From the NCBI GenBank assembly GCA_949775045.1, contig OX459098.1, positions 14,927,207 through 14,991,206 on the forward strand: a stretch of 64,000 nucleotides of DNA, given 5' to 3'. A program made the position numbers and the translations under genes. Source of the stretch: Metridium senile. Lineage: Eukaryota > Cnidaria > Anthozoa > Actiniaria > Metridiidae. The notes beneath the pieces were generated by a model, which was given only the letters and a program-made list of their open reading frames with translations, was not told where the DNA came from and searched no databases. How positions within the stretch are numbered: the stretch's first letter is position 1; each line of letters starts with the position of its first letter. Shown one piece after another: positions 37,701-49,428 of the stretch.

Positions 37701-37852
37701 ATAGCTTTTTACTGCTCAATGCTCCAAAATCATACATCAAGTTGAATACATACGCTGAGCAAAGGTCCGCGTCCAATTGAGGTCGAACCAAGCGGTAAGA
37801 CTGTTTTTTTACCACCGTCTATCGGTCGCAAGGCAAACTGGCTACTCGACAT
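25704..37852 (-). CDS. APLF: Aprataxin and PNKP-like factor (DNA end-joining scaffold, histone chaperone)
   Basis: Nuclear scaffold for non-homologous end joining. Exons on the minus strand: 37852-37754, 34342-34271, 32661-32457, 30904-30807, 29937-29368, 28796-28711, 28172-28021, 25933-25704; total 1512 nt, 503 aa (human APLF is about 511). The FHA domain (1 to about 105) has R28, S40, R41 and H43, and would bind phosphorylated XRCC1/XRCC4. The Ku-binding motif is KNRTLPNWMV (171-180). An AT-hook-like RGRGRPKK lies at 195-202 and a Gly-Arg run at 266-298. Two poly(ADP-ribose)-binding zinc fingers follow: C369, C375, H382, H388 and C404, C410, H417, H423. The acidic C-terminus with DSDWNPVEEP matches the histone-chaperone tail. 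All splice phases agree. Intron 1 is about 3.4 kb. Confidence 0.94.
26111..26626 (-). mobile_element. 5'-truncated Penelope-like element with 12-bp target duplication
   Basis: The minus-strand ORF (26614-26273) contains NNHIAEHHKHTGH, then WDSA, LLESWYT and PLNRC. This is the pattern of the C-terminal GIY-YIG endonuclease region of Penelope-like elements. It is followed by a hammerhead-like motif (26250-26200) and about 60 bp repeated in inverted orientation at the other end. The insertion is flanked by acgtgaataatt on both sides (26099-26110, 26627-26638). The reverse transcriptase is missing, so the copy is dead. Confidence 0.75.
26200..26250 (-). ncRNA. Hammerhead-ribozyme-like motif
   Basis: On the minus strand CTGAAGA (fits the core CUGANGA) is followed by a GAC/GTC-closed stem II and then GAAACGT. 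One extra base sits between the core and stem II. Helix III would be very short, as described for Penelope-element hammerheads. Cleavage activity is not established. Confidence 0.45.
27290..27765. repeat. (GAT)n-rich satellite in an APLF intron
   Basis: Degenerate GATGATGAT units with an embedded higher-order period around the phrase aatacggcgatg. Overlapping ORFs on both strands are artefacts of the triplet repeat. Confidence 0.85.
27851..27990. repeat. Dispersed repeat, GGATCCAGAAATTTGTCAGG type, copy 1
   Basis: Starts gggcggatccagaaatttg and shares gaagggctc, aaggtgttag and attgcggcgctag with the copy at 62495-62664. It is a terminal fragment of an unidentified transposon. Confidence 0.65.
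28871..29262. repeat. 72-bp minisatellite in an APLF intron
   Basis: The marker ataatatgcgcatttg recurs at 28871, 28943, 29015, 29087, 29159 and 29231, exactly 72 bp apart. The units are nearly identical. It lies between exons 6 and 5. Confidence 0.92.
31333..32029. mobile_element. About 700-bp foldback element
   Basis: Outer arms gaaacgagtttgaccaagtg and cacttggtcaaactcgtt(c), followed by atccaaaatgg and ccattttggat. Inner arms share ttgctagtcgcgatgcaac. A second small hairpin (agcagaggctatttt/aacctctgc) is nested inside. No ORF. It lies in APLF intron 3. Confidence 0.75.
32197..32345. repeat. Dispersed repeat, inverted copy at 42525-42680
   Basis: Shares cagaaatactgtatgcaatc, aagtaacaaaa and ataggcatatctttgatac with the reverse complement of 42525-42680. 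Its origin is unknown. Confidence 0.65.
32960..32999. repeat. Perfect 40-bp palindrome
   Basis: 19-bp arms ccgatctgtatccgatata and tatatcggatacagatcgg with a two-base centre. The match is perfect. It lies in APLF intron 2. Confidence 0.9.
33065..33405. repeat. Diverged tandem duplication
   Basis: Two copies of about 165-170 bp. Both contain caaaaattattttt, ttgttagtatttttacgtgt and caatatttctcagttg-like blocks. AT-rich and non-coding. Confidence 0.65.
33480..33868. mobile_element. Foldback element ending ttggccaata
   Basis: Ends ggccaataccaaaatgag and ttggtattggcc, with inner arms aattgatgtaattaagaa and ttcttaattacatcaatt. The centre is ggaaggacacttgtccttcc. It abuts the next foldback directly. 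Confidence 0.7.
33869..34137. mobile_element. Foldback element ending gctgtgtcaaaatg
   Basis: Nearly perfect arms of about 40 bp, starting gctgtgtcaaaatgaacatc and ending gatgttcattttgacacagc. The interior is also self-complementary (attcaatattttataag). Confidence 0.78.
34764..35010 (+). mobile_element. SINE-like repeat, copy 1
   Basis: Shares gtgttcttctctcctatgcc, ttttcctccctc and ctggctagaagattgaga(a) with the reverse complement of 51856-52130. The tRNA-like segment is rearranged (inverted) in this copy. Confidence 0.55.
35296..35318 (+). repeat. Poly(G) run
   Basis: About 18 uninterrupted G residues in APLF intron 1, inside a repeat that starts aagtaagggacggaccattt and closes aatggtccgcccctaag (about 35270-35488), a probable foldback. 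Confidence 0.7.
35732..36672. mobile_element. 941-bp element with perfect 18-bp inverted ends
   Basis: Ends acttaaggtagttccgga (35732-35749) and its exact reverse complement (36655-36672). The interior is AT-rich with no transposase-like ORF, so it is non-autonomous. It lies in APLF intron 1. Confidence 0.82.
37434..37661 (+). CDS. Unrecognised 75-aa ORF antisense inside APLF intron 1
   Basis: ATG (aaATGGGT context) to TAA, single exon. The product is basic and well mixed in composition, with RIDAYRTTTEEL and FDTAKRFAMDRSEVAKHSK, unlike the low-complexity ORFs elsewhere in the window. I do not recognise a family. It lies on the plus strand 93 bp beyond the end of APLF exon 1, so it would overlap the APLF transcript in antisense. 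Base composition is richer in GC than the surrounding intron. It could be a small gene, an exon of a longer one, or chance. Confidence 0.35.
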   Translation: MGPYCTDKHRIDAYRTTTEELAALAIGNKKKELVSSNDFFCIATFDTAKRFAMDRSEVAKHSKLHLRLKPIEQVC

Positions 37853-38769
37853 GTCGAAAGATCCTCTTTTTGTCAACAACAGGACTAGTTTTCTGCAGAA
37901 AAAGTGGATCACAAAGCCACCATTTTCCCCAAAAATGGACGAGATCAATGGTTTTATGCGACGAGACTATTTACACGATGGCTTGTAATGGTCGTCCAAT
38001 CAAAAGACTCGTTATATACCTGGTAGCCAATCAGAAAGGTTGTTATGTTATTGACTGATATCAATGACAAGCAAGCCAGACGGCTTTGTTGCTGTACATG
38101 TAGATGCAAAAGGGTGATGTGGTGTTGTTTTTTTAGGGGCACTAGTACTCACAAATTTTGATCAAAATAATTATAAACGTTATTTCCCTAAAATTTGTAA
38201 AAAAGAAAAGCACCCATCTGCATCACTAAACCTGAAGAGTAAGATGAAAAACACGTTGAATTTAGCGTCAAAATGTTGTCTGCATTTACATCCATGTTGA
38301 TCATTCGGTGATTTTGTTCAGTCACATAGCTTTTACAAAGTGCTCTGAGTTACTCCTTTGCGAAATTGCCTTTTCATTTTCCGTCCTTTATGTGATCGTT
38401 GTGATATTTGCATTGGTGTTTACAGGTGTAAAAATTAATCGATGACTTTTTGAACAACAACAAAATCAAACAACTCGGTTTGCAAATGTAAACGTGGGGT
38501 CAAGTCCATATTAAAAGTCTTATATAAATGTGTGATAGGAAAAATCAACTTCACATCAAAGGATTTTCATAGTTTGGTCTCCCATCGCCAATCTTGTTAA
38601 TATATTAGTAGAGAGCTAGTGGATTTCTATTCGACACAATACAATGGTGATAATACAATAGCAATATTTGCATAGGGCATGCTGTCATTATTATTCAGTC
38701 TGAATAATCTATCCGCATTAAAAGCTGCAAGGCCTAACCCTGACAAGGAGGTAGCTAGTTGTCGTCAAA
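37853..38769. promoter_or_regulatory. Divergent promoter region of APLF and the peptidase
   Basis: 917 bp between two start codons pointing away from each other. CCAATCA boxes lie at about 37996 and 38028, with a TATATA between them, 145-180 bp upstream of the APLF ATG. No other element can be assigned from sequence alone. Confidence 0.4.
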
Positions 38770-41069
38770 ATGGCAGAGGAGGAAAAAGGCGAAACAGCTC
38801 CGTTAGAGGAAAAAGAAGTCACCGAATATCGAGTAACTAAGGATGAAAATGAAGACCAACAAGATCACCAGGTCAAAATCCGAGTCCTGATCATCGTTAT
38901 TGCTGTCATCGTTCTTGTCGGAGTGGCGTTCGCTCTTGGCTACGTTGTACGGCTTGTAGTACATCGTTGTGGAGGCGAAGAAGAAACTACACTCACCGAT
39001 ACAACCGAAAAATTTATCCAAGAAGCTGCAGATAATATTTCTTCTTCAAATATAAGGGACCAATTAAGGTACTGTGCTGGACAACTCTAGTATCCAACTA
39101 GCGTTAGATAAAAATTATTCGCTGCACAAACGCGCTGTCATACTTTACAACACTAGTAAAGCCGCCATTTAATCGATTATAAAGTTTATTAGGTCAAGCA
39201 ATGTGTGTCACTGCGCTTTGGACAAACGTTCTGGTAACGGACACCATTAGGAACCATAAGATTTCACAAAAATTATCAACGGCTGGTTGGGCCTGAATTT
39301 TAATGAGCCCAGATATAAACATTGAAAAGTTAGATCAAAATAATAGTTCAAAACAAGGGCGTCTAGTGTTAACTTTTCTTATATTTTTGTTGAATTCATC
39401 ACATCAACACTGCCATATTTTATTTAAAATATTTTTTCATCCACTCAAAAAGCCAATCAATTCCTCTCTCATAAACATTACTTGCAAATTTAGGTTTGTT
39501 TTGACAATTTAGCTGTAATTCCAACATGGAAAAAGTACCCCGGGTCAAACATTTTCCCTTTGATATTCTCTTGGTGGCTACGGGGTACTTAGATGTGTTT
39601 TTCTGCATTTTAAATTAAAACATTCTTCATACTGCGAAAGCGCCCATTGGAGAAAAAGTAATTGAGGATTGGAGGACGGAAACGCCTTGGAAATGCAGAA
39701 ACATCTGCTCCTGATCTAATTCAAATTTTTCTATTTTTTTCCTTTCTGAATTTGATCTAGACAGTTCGATTTCTACTTGTCAATCCTATGATATAATCAA
39801 TGTTTCTTTATGAGTCTATTCCAGTAGAATCTATATAGTTAACACGGGATGATTTAACTCCACTCTAAGACCTCCAAATCTCATGCATTCAATTTGTAGA
39901 TTTTTGTATATCCAATTTGACCGTTTCTATTTAAATTCTCATTCCCATTATCATTCGATTCTACAGTATTTCATTAGTTTCATTTCGCTAATACAAATCC
40001 TTTGAATTGTATGACAAACGACAATTCAGGACAAATTTTCCTTCATTTCCCATTTAATTTTTCACGAATAAATTCCGCCTTGAATCGATTATGGTCAAAT
40101 AACGCCAGTGTAATAATATACGAACGAATGAGTCGAATAAGAAGGGAAGGGCCGATAATTAATACAAGAGGAATCGCCGACCGTATACACATTTAAACTT
40201 TGTGGTTTTACTTATTCAATAAGCACGATTAAAAGACATACATTTCTAGCACGGTTTCACTCATTAATATTAAACCGAGATATATATTATGAACGGAGTA
40301 AATGCCAGGAGAGTATATGGTAAACATTCAATCATATATTGAGCGGAAAAGCGCGACAACTGAACAGTGCAAATGGCACCAACGCTCGACTGCCGCCAGG
40401 CAAAACCATGTATGTGGCATGAAGGGCGGTTGTGGTGTTTTGGATGGGTTTTCAACAACATAAGCTACATCTGATTACAGCAAGAGCACCCTACGTTTAA
40501 ATATACAAGTGGATCATAGATCAAATCATGTCTATTTACACAATCAACGTATTAAAAACGCAATGTTCTTTTCTATTTTCTACTCTATTTTTGACGATTT
40601 TATAGCTAATATTAATAATCAAAACAGCTTGTAAGATCTTTGCTATTGCGTTTTAGAATCTTGTGTATTAAAAACGCAATGTTCTTTGTTATTTTCTATT
40701 CCATTTTTGGTGATTTTAGCTAATGGTAAAACGAATATTATCAATCAAAACAGCTTGTTTGATCCTTGCTATTGTTTTTAGTCATCTTGTGTCAGGACTC
40801 GTGTGGTCTATCCGCACAATGCATGAAGAAGTTGTGTTGTGGGTAATTGACTGTGTCGTTCTTTGATTTGTTGTGTCAACATTGGCGTTATTTGCCTACG
40901 ATACAATAACAAGGTAATTCAGAGCTAAATCTTGTCTCAGTTAATATGTTCAAAGGTCCGTTTTTGCAAACAATAACTAATTTTTGAGATTTTTGAGATT
41001 TTTCATAATTTCATTTGTTCAATTCGTAACATTTTTCATAAGTGATAAGGAATGGCAGAATTTCTGTAA

Positions 41070-41133
<64 letters not shown>

Positions 41134-41865
41134 TAATAGTGAAATATAATAATGATATATCGATGGCGGAAATATAATAATGGTGATGATGCTAATAATC
41201 TTCACATAATAATCAATAATGATAATGTTATATATTAAATATAATCAATAATTGACTTCGATTCCATCGAGTAGATGGTTGTTTAAAACTCGATAACCGC
41301 CAGCTTTGTGGGCTAAAGATATTGATTTACTTAGTTGTTTCAAACAACCAATATATCTCCTCAACATTTAAGTCTTACTTTACTTAAGTAGATAAAGACT
41401 CAGACCAGTTTATTGGTGGTTAATTCGTGTGAAGCAGGATTTCAAAATTTGCGATGGTTGATGTAGTTTGAAACGTTTTATATGGATCTTGCGTGTGTTT
41501 AGAAGGTGTTTGAGTATACCACTACTGTGGAATCAACAATGCAACATTATTCACGGAGTCCCCCATTCCCCTCCAGGCTGATGACCAATACTTCTGTATT
41601 TTTAAAACGTTTTGAGTTGGTCTCAACTGTTCACTTTACTACTATTCTTTATATTTATACTTTATCGGCATATTCCCTCCCCTCCCCAATCCCCATCCAA
41701 CCACTCCCCCCTCCACTCCTCGGGCTGACCCATACTCCTGCCCCTCCCCCCCCCCCAACGTTTAAAAAATAAAAAAAAAGAATAGTATTTTACGTCGGAA
41801 GTCCGCCGAAGCTGATCTTCCAGAAAGCCGACATGCAGTGCGCTCATTTTACTTCCCTCTCTCCA

Positions 41866-41897
<32 letters not shown>

Positions 41898-44800
41898 CTT
41901 AAAGCTACACGGATAGAAGAGAAGTTGAAACAAGGAGTTGAGTTGGACGCTTCACTTTACTTCTATTCAATATATTTTTTCTTGATCAATTCCAGGTATT
42001 TCACCAGTGTACCTCACTTCGCTGGTACTAAAGAAAGCCATGAACAAGCGCTGTATATCAAGGACAAATGGACTGGCTATGGTCTTGATAAAGTAGACCT
42101 TATCAAGTATGACATCTTGCTGTCCTACCCTAAAGAGAACACTCTGCCTCTTGCAAGGATCATGAATACCAGCGGTGATCATGAAGTGTTTCGTGCTCAG
42201 CAGAAGGAGAAGTCTATTACAAAGGAAGAAAATGACAAAAGAGTGCTGCCGCCGTTTAATGCGTTTTCTGCAAGTGGAAATGTTACGGTAAGTGGTCATG
42301 GCAACGACTCTGATTATCATGACGTGAAACAGCCTAACGCATTTAGGGTTCTTTTTTTCTATTGTGGAGCATAAAGAGCTGGTTGCCACGTAGACATAAA
42401 CACAAGTACAGACATAAACACAAGCACAAGCAGTTACTTATATAGCTAGTTTATTATAATACGACATTGCATTAGCATGACGCCTTGCAAATTTCTTCCA
42501 AGTCCACAGTATTGTGACACGCGTATCAAAGATATGCCTATTGTTCTGTTGAAATCTCAACCTACTAACTAAAAAAAAAATATCTCGCGCGCTAATCAAA
42601 GTCTTTTGTTACTTCTTACCTTCAATACCATATTTGGTAATGGCATTGTTTTCAAGATTGCATACAGTATTTCTGTTACGCAGACCTATGATTAACAGGA
42701 ACAGTATTGTATTGTGAAATATAATGTAGTACATCCTGGATTTTTTGTGTTGGACATGGACAACCATTTTTTTAAATAGCTATAACATAGATACATTTAT
42801 TTGACTGCATATCTTATAGAGTTGTATTCTATTGTAGGGTCGATTGGTATTTGTCAATTACGCACGTGTAGAAGACTTCAAAAAACTCAAGGAACTTGGA
42901 GTCAATGTATCTGGAAACTGGATTGCTATTGCTAAATATGGAAAGATCTTTCGAGGCAATAAGGTAATCTATGTGATACAAAATAAATAAGGGTTCTGGT
43001 GCAAAAGTCAAGGACGTGATTCAACACGATTTCGCACTTGTAAAGCCTAGTTTTCACTAGCGTCGCAAGCACAAGCGCAATCACAAGCGCAAACGCAAGA
43101 AACCTTATTTCGTCGTGAAAACCGTTTGACGCAGTGATAACGCAAGCGCAAGATATCAGAAATTTTCCTTTTTTCTTGCGTTTGCGCTTGTGCTTGCGCG
43201 TGATACTAGTGAATAGTTGCTTGCGCTTGCGCTTATTCACGTCTCGTTTTCACTCCGCTAAAATTAACACTTGTGTTTGCGCTTGCGTTGCGTCGCTAGT
43301 GAAAACCAAGCTTAAGTTTATTTTTCCTTGGTTTTGTTACGAGAAATATGATTAGCTGCCAATATTTTAACAATTCTTTTGCTTTATGCGTACGTTACCT
43401 TCATTTTTAAATTCGACCGCTGATAACCCCTACCACTTAGACAAACCATAACATGACCATAACAAGTTGTAGTGGTAGATGGTAAATAAATATTTCCTAA
43501 ATGAAAAAACGACGTACAAAAATCAAAAATTTTGGTTCATATTACCGAAACATTTGCAGACTTCAGAGTGTGGACTGTAGCTTTGATTGCGACAACACAA
43601 TTTCTGAAACAGATGTACATTTTGTCCACTAAATTTTTCGAGTGGTTCAAGTTATAAATACCAGTTTTGTCTGTCATGCAATGTTTTCATGGCGGCCGCA
43701 GGCCTAAAGAAGAGCGGTTGCATGCAAAGATTAAACCATGAAAAATGCATTCTTTCCTTCAAAATTCATTGGTTTTGTAATCATAAGCTGGCAACTTAAC
43801 ACGTAAATGAAATGTTTCTTTAAATTTTGGATGTGGTTGTGTAAAGAGTTGTATACTGCGCACTTCACCGTCATGTTTATTTTTTTGGGCTGCTTTTTCA
43901 CTTTGCTTTAACCTCATTCCCTGGTATTTTCTCTTCACTTAGGGATGGTTCATTACATAATTGATGCATTTTATGCGTGCAAAACTGAATGAAATACCCT
44001 GCACGCGCGGCCCCGAGGGCAAAAAAAAAAAAAAAAAAAATCCTGCACAGAAAAAATGCCTAGCTTGCCTCCCTAATCAAATATCTAATGGTTAAGGGCT
44101 ATGTTCCCTCCCAACCCACACAAGCGAAAGGAAAAGCTATGGCCGGGAACGAGGTTGACTCTGTTTAACCATCATGATTAATTAATAAGTACACAATATG
44201 ATAATTCGGTTGCACTTTGCATCAAAGGGACATCAAACTTCAGATATTAATTATTCAACGCATTTACACATCGTCATTTGAATGAATCAAATTCAATATT
44301 TATTATTTCTACTCTATCGATGACCTCACCGATCAAGCACATGACGAATCGGTCGGTCCTTGATGAAATGAACGTTCTCTGCGGCTAGATTTAAACGCCA
44401 GATTAAACGATTTTTATCGCCGAATTTTTATCTAGTTGATTGGTTCAATTTTTTTAAAAATCTTGCCGCCACACCCAAACACACCCAGTTTTGCATATCG
44501 CTGCTATAAGGGATCGAGAAACAATTTACACAGTTCTTTTATTATTCGTGACAATTTTAAAAGATCTGAAATTATGCGATAAAGTGTAGGTAACGCGTGC
44601 AAATTAAATAAACAGCACCTTAAAATTAGAATTATGAATGATTAAGTGATTGAATCTAGTATTAATTATAATAATAATAATAATTTAATCATTTATATTG
44701 CGCAGTATACATATAATGGTCTATTGCGCATAACAATAATATAATGTAAAATGTAATGTTATAATTATATAAAAACTTATAAAAAAAGATTTGTATGTAT

Positions 44801-47800
44801 ATGTATATAATAAAATATATTATGTAAAATATATTATGTTACAAAATCAAGTTTGGAAGAATAAATCGAGCCTTCCAACCTCGATAGCAACGCTTCTGTA
44901 GGTTTGGCTGTAACAAATCCATTCTGTCCATTGTAGGCAACGTATGCTACAGAGGCTGGGGCTAGTGGTCTTATCTTGTATTCAGATCCTAAGGACTACA
45001 GGCCAGGAGTATCTCCTAATGACACCTACCCTAAAACATGGTGGTTGCCTTCTTCAGGGCTACAACGAGGAAGTGTATTCATGAGGGCTGGTGATCCGCT
45101 CACCGACGGCTATCCCTCTAATGGTATGTTAACGATAACTTTTAGGGGCTGTTTATAGGAAAGCGAACTCACCTTCATATAAACAGCCCCTTAGACGAAA
45201 GAAAGATAATATTGTTTCCGAGAAATTTTGTCACCCGTGAAGTGAAAAGCTTACTAGCTACAATCATTTGCAAAGTTGTTGGGACGTTGTCACATTTTTA
45301 TAGATATATGAGCGTTTTTGTTTTAAAAAACATACAAAATGTATATCAATTTGATTTGCAAACCCCTTTCCCCCATGAGCAATGTTGATTGTTCTTTCAA
45401 ATGACAACCGTTTCACATTCCCACAATTCAACCATGATACAGAGAGGGGGAAAAGGAAAAATGATGCTGAGATATTTCCCAGGAAACCTACTTACAGCGT
45501 ATAGCTATTTATCATAGACAAACAAGGTGGTTCTTCTTAGTTCATTTTTTGCACATAGTATTTTGCACATGATTGTAGTACCGCAGTGGGTTATGGGGAG
45601 CCTAAGTATACTTTACTGGATGTCCCGAAAGACGTGCCGAATGCACATTTAGATTCTGAACTTATCAATGATCCTTTGCGAAACTAGCGGGTGACAAACT
45701 TTCTCGGAAATAATGTATTAAGGTTCGGGTTATTATGATATTTTTGCCAACCAGGAAGGGGGGTTGGGTAATATTTGGAAAAGAGAACATGTGATTTTGC
45801 CGACATCCCCCTATAGCCTAATAAATGAAAGCCCCCCTAATGATGACAATCATTCTCGAGGCAAGGCAAATATCGAGGAAAAATACTTATTCAATAGAGC
45901 CTGTAAATAATCAGTAAAAGTTTAAGTATAACCTAAACCCTCACTCTTTATTTCGTATTTCTAAATTTAGGCGCGCGAAACGCTGTTCTCGATCGAACCA
46001 ATCAGCGCGCGTGATATTTTGTAATCACTTGCGTATTTATCATGTTTATACTATGGCTTATAAGTCTGATATCTATTTCAAGGGTTTAGTGTCCTCACAC
46101 TAGAAAACATACACAAGCTTATAGATTAGAAATTATTCGCTAAGGGCGAAGTGACTATCAAAAAATAGTCGGTTGTTTTCGAACCGATCAGCGCGCGCAA
46201 TTTTTCATAATCACCTGCATATTTATATTTTGAACCACTTAAAGCAACTACAGCTATTTCTGAACGTTGAATACTGAATAGTGCATTGCAAGACCAAAGG
46301 GCATTGTGGGTCTCATTAATGTTAGATAAAAATAGATAAACAGCGATATTTACTCCTTATAACTAGCTCGTATATTGTTTTGAATGGAATTTTATCACCT
46401 TCGTATTAACACTATTAAAGGCTTAGTCTGATATTGATTATAGTGTCTTCTTCACTCTAGAAAACATACACTAGCTTATAAATTAACAAAGGCGAACCAG
46501 CTGGAAGTGAATATCAAAAAATAGCTAGAGTTTCGAACCAATCAGAGCGCGCAATTTTCTATAATCACATGGGTATTTATACTAAAATAAATCAAGATAC
46601 ACCTATTTCAAAAAACGTTGTCAGAAGGAGATCTGAATCTGCAATCTGAGACCGAAATGAATTCTGTGGTGCGGCAGTTTTTTCTTATTGCGTGCACTTT
46701 CTGGCTTTGGATATGCGACGGTAAATATAAATCTGAAGGTGCTAAGCGCAAAAAAAATAAAAAACAGGGCCAGGCCTGGTTTTTGCAGTACGCAATTTTC
46801 CTGAATTCATTTCGGTCTCAGATTGCAGATTCAGATCTCCTTCTGACAACGTTTTTTGAAATAGGTGTATACTTATTTCTATAAAGGCTGTTGGAGTAAT
46901 AACAGCGAATTGCGGTCGAAGATCGATTGAACCACTTCGAGCAACTACAGCTATTTCAAAAAACGTTGAATACTGAATAGTGCATTGCAAGACCAAAGGG
47001 CATTTTGGTCTCATTAATGTTAGATAAAAATAAATGTAGAGCGATATTTACTCCTTATAACTAGCTCGTATATTGTTTTGAATGGAATTTTATAAGAATG
47101 AAATAACTATAATTATTATTTAGTTTACTTTAAACAATATTAATGGAAACTAGCGAGTAAACTAGTATAGGCTGCGTCGGTGTTTGATATAAACGATAGG
47201 TAATATTAATAATGAAATTTGTGACACCGTAAGAAATGTTGACTTAACTTTACTGACGTTTCGAGCTTTAGCCCTTCGTCGGAGTGAAAGGAAACAATAA
47301 ACAATATTAAACAATATTAAACAATATTACATGACACAAAATGCATTTCGGTCTTGCAATGCATTATTCAGCATGCAGTATTCAATATTCTACGTTTTTT
47401 GAAATAGCTGTATAGATATTGGTCTTTAATATTGTTTTTTATAGTAATACCTTTTTGGTGTTAAAAAACGTAAAAAACATGTATGCGTGGACTAAATAAA
47501 AGAAGAAAGAAAACAAATAAAAAATACAAGAACAAAGAGGAAAATACTGCCTCTGGAACTGACATATATTTATTTATAAAGAAGAGACATTTTTCTTATC
47601 AGCAGTTTTGCCTTGGGCGACAATTTGTGCCTTTTTCAAAACAAATACATAGCTTAAAAATGATTAAAAATATATCGAATATATGAATACAGATTAAAGC
47701 AAACATGATAAGATTAAGCTCAAGATCAGACAAAAAGTAATTCCATTTACTTTAATTTAAAAAAGTCACGGAAATGAAAGTTGTTTTTTTACATTTTGAC

Positions 47801-49387
47801 ATTTGCTTCCGCGAGAAAAGTAAATGTTGAATTAGTCCATGTTAGTAGAACATATTCGTTTGTCTCACGACTATTGAAGGTTTGGACCGCGATGTTTTGT
47901 ATGCCACAGCTGCTAGCCGAAATTTCATAGTTCTCGTCGATCAGCCCCAGTCACGGTAGCAATGGTATGAAATCACGTATTTTGACTGGTTGAGGCGCGT
48001 CCTTTATGAGAGCACACAGCACGCGCGTTTGCATGTTGATCAATTTGTATTTTATAAAAGAAATAGAAAACTTGCTTTCTGTGCTGTATGCAGTTATAAA
48101 ACACTTGGGGATTGTCAGAACACTTGAGAAGTGTTGAGAAGCACTCCGTTTCGCGTCGTGGTTTTATTAACACTTCTCTCTAGTTCTGACAACCCCGCGT
48201 GCTTTATAACTGCATGCAAACAGCACGCGCGCGCGTTTTCTGTTTCTTCAAAAATTTGACTATTAGTCGATAATGCATACATTCCTTAGATTACCAAGGG
48301 CTGTATTCACATTAAAAAAATATTACGCGCTATCTAGGTTGAGGTTGATCAATGAAAACTCGGAAAAGGATTCAGTATTCGCTATTCTCTGCTAACCTCA
48401 TATCCACGATGACCGCCCTTTGTTGTTTTAGTCCATGTTCTTTTTATCAAAATACAATTTTAAGGCCGGTTTGGACCGCGACATTTTCTGCTATTTTCTG
48501 CTAATCAAATATCCACGATGACTGTCCTTTATAATTTTTAACGCAAAAATTAACGCTAAATGGCTACACATAGTCGTGGGAAATAAAATCATCAAAAACA
48601 ATTCTGCAAGACTCTCCTTTACTGATTTACCTCCACAAACGTATAGTTATGTGGCTTATATACTGAATATTAATCGCATTTTTTTTATAAACGACCGCTA
48701 AGTAGGTGCAATATTGCAATAACCGCTAAAGTCAGCTAATAAATGTGACGGGTTACACACAAATGTACTCTCCCCTTCATTTCTATGTATTCAAATTCAT
48801 CCGTATAAACTTATACTGAGTACTTTATTCTTTTACATATAGTAAAAACTATCCTCCCTTTTCACTATTAGTAGAAAAAAATCCTATTCTAGCAGCGAAT
48901 AGCTTCCAATAATAAATATTTATTTTGAACACACGGCTAAATTTGATGTGCGTTCCACCTCATTGCTAGCCTCATAGGAGGCTACCTCATTGCTTCAAGT
49001 CTAAAATGTTGTTTTCTTCTACAGAGGGTATGTATAGAAGTCCCATCAAAGATGCTGGTCTTCCTACGATTCCAGTGTATCCTATCTCAGCGGACGACGC
49101 TCAGCATTTCCTAAAGTAAGTACTTTTACTCCGACGAAGGGTAAAACTCGAAACGTCAGTTAAGTTAAGTCAACATTTTTTACGTTGTTACAAATTTCAT
49201 TATATTACCTATCGTTTATATCAAACACCGACGCAACCTATACTAGTTTACTCACAAGTTTCCGTTTACTTTTCTAGGAAGTCATTTGTCTTTATCAATG
49301 AAGAAATCATTAGATTGATGTCAATAATTGCTCGTAATGATCCAACATGATCGTTGCAATAGTTATTATAACATACCACTACCAGCT

Positions 49388-49428
<41 letters not shown>

